Shown here one piece after another: positions 63,446 to 64,000 of a DNA stretch of 64,000 nt. Made by a program: the position numbers and the translations under genes. Source of the DNA: Caloramator quimbayensis. Its GTDB lineage: Bacteria; Bacillota; Clostridia; Clostridiales; Caloramatoraceae. Position 1 is the stretch's first letter. The number at the start of each line of letters is the position of its first letter. The stretch is taken from contig NZ_FUYH01000007.1 of assembly GCF_900167605.1 (NCBI RefSeq), positions 1 to 64,000 of the forward strand. Reading direction: 5' to 3'. The notes beneath the pieces were generated by a model. It saw only the letters and a program-made list of their open reading frames with translations, ran no database searches and was not told where the DNA came from.

Positions 63446-64000
63446 AATTTATACCGAAGGATTTATCCTTATAGTTTTCTTTAACTGATATTATTCCTCT
63501 TCCAATGTATGTTCCGTCCTCGGCGTAGAAATAAACGTTTGTAGTGTCTTTAGTTATTATCACATTTATTGTTTCCCCAATTTTATAGTAGCTTGGGCTA
63601 TCATCTATTTTATATTTTACTGCTTTAGTTGAAGTTTGCTTTATAGTTAGAGTTTTTAATGCAGATAAGGCTCCTATCTCAACATCATAAATCCCTGTAT
63701 ATTGATTTATAGTGTTAAACATTAGAATATAGGGATTTTTTATGTATTTTCCAGACTTTGATTTAAGATTGGAGCTTACATAAAGAAAATACTTTTTATT
63801 AAAAGAATATCCTCCTGATGGGGGATTTACTAATATAGTCTTTTCAGTATTTCCGTATTTTATTTCTACGTTTACTTTATTTCCGTATTCATCGGTAACT
63901 TTTATAGAACCTTCTGGGCTATTTTTCAAATCCACCTTTGTATTAAAATTTAAGCTCCAAACTTTATTTAAAGGAACATTGCTTATAGATTTATTGTAAC
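63444..64000 (-). CDS. C-terminal part of an Ig-like (SbsA/Big_5-type) surface protein, partial
   Basis: The frame stays open to the window edge, beyond the GTG at 63935. I read NVPLNKVWSLNFNTKVDLKN upstream of that codon, so the gene starts outside the window. The visible N-terminal 110 residues match the bacterial Ig-like SbsA/Big_5 pattern (VTDEYGNKV, GYSFNKKYFLYVSSNLKSKSG, ending PYILMFNT). Such domains occur in cell-wall and S-layer proteins. The last 75 residues are beta-rich and unassigned. The gene is probably extracellular. Confidence 0.7.
   Translation of the reverse strand, partial: YNKSISNVPLNKVWSLNFNTKVDLKNSPEGSIKVTDEYGNKVNVEIKYGNTEKTILVNPPSGGYSFNKKYFLYVSSNLKSKSGKYIKNPYILMFNTINQYTGIYDVEIGALSALKTLTIKQTSTKAVKYKIDDSPSYYKIGETINVIITKDTTNVYFYAEDGTYIGRGIISVKENYKDKSFGIN

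Noticed and set aside
1-64000. CRISPR arrays, prophage, restriction or toxin-antitoxin systems
   Set aside because: No regularly spaced repeats, phage structural genes, methylase-endonuclease pairs or recognisable toxin-antitoxin pairs were found on either strand.

Overview
The window looks like the chromosome of a low-GC, spore-forming, motile member of the Clostridia (Clostridiaceae-like). I infer this from the strongly A+T-rich sequence, purine-rich Shine-Dalgarno sites, the hrcA-grpE-dnaK-dnaJ-prmA-rsmE-mtaB order, the sporulation genes yqfC and yqfD, a CotS-like spore-coat kinase, and FliY, CheC and CheD, which Bacilli and Clostridia use. The species cannot be named from sequence alone.

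Region 1 (1-34.5 kb) is a housekeeping backbone on the plus strand that closely follows the Bacillus subtilis order. It starts with lepA-hemW and a CIRCE-controlled heat-shock operon. RNA and ribosome modification genes follow (prmA, rsmE, mtaB), then a HIT protein, rpsU and yqeY. Next come a shortened NfeD-like protein, yqfC-yqfD-phoH-pgpH-ybeY-dgkA-cdd-era-recO, and a UBA-like/DUF4342 protein. ccpN then sits beside ppdK. One minus-strand CotS-like gene interrupts the run before dgt-dnaG-rpoD-HAD-trmK-nif3 and a C4 zinc-ribbon coiled-coil protein. RNase P RNA (rnpB) and a DedA-PAP2 fusion follow.

Region 2 (36.5-53.6 kb) is a chemotaxis and flagellar block: a FapA/DUF342 protein, cheW, cheD, cheB, cheR, cheA, cheC, cheY, cheW, fliM, fliY, then flgM, flgN, flgK, flgL, fliW, csrA, fliD, a FliT-like gene and hag. 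Sigma-D type promoters (TAAA, 15 bases, then a CGA-containing -10) stand before the FapA gene, flgM and hag. The hag leader carries two GGA elements placed like CsrA sites. Together with the overlapping fliW-csrA pair, this predicts the FliW-CsrA-flagellin feedback loop.

Region 3 (53.7-59.6 kb) is a markedly more A+T-rich island directly behind flagellin. It holds a small orphan protein, a GT2-TPR glycosyltransferase, and a 1254-residue protein that combines TPR repeats, two glycosyltransferase-like modules and a SAM methyltransferase. I infer that these genes build a methylated glycan on flagellin.

Region 4 (59.6-64 kb) holds an intact IS21-family element (istA-istB with end repeats), a coiled-coil gene split by an in-frame amber codon, a small membrane protein, a small orphan gene, and the C-terminal part of an Ig-like (SbsA/Big_5-type) protein that runs off the window. 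No CRISPR array, tRNA, rRNA operon or prophage was seen.
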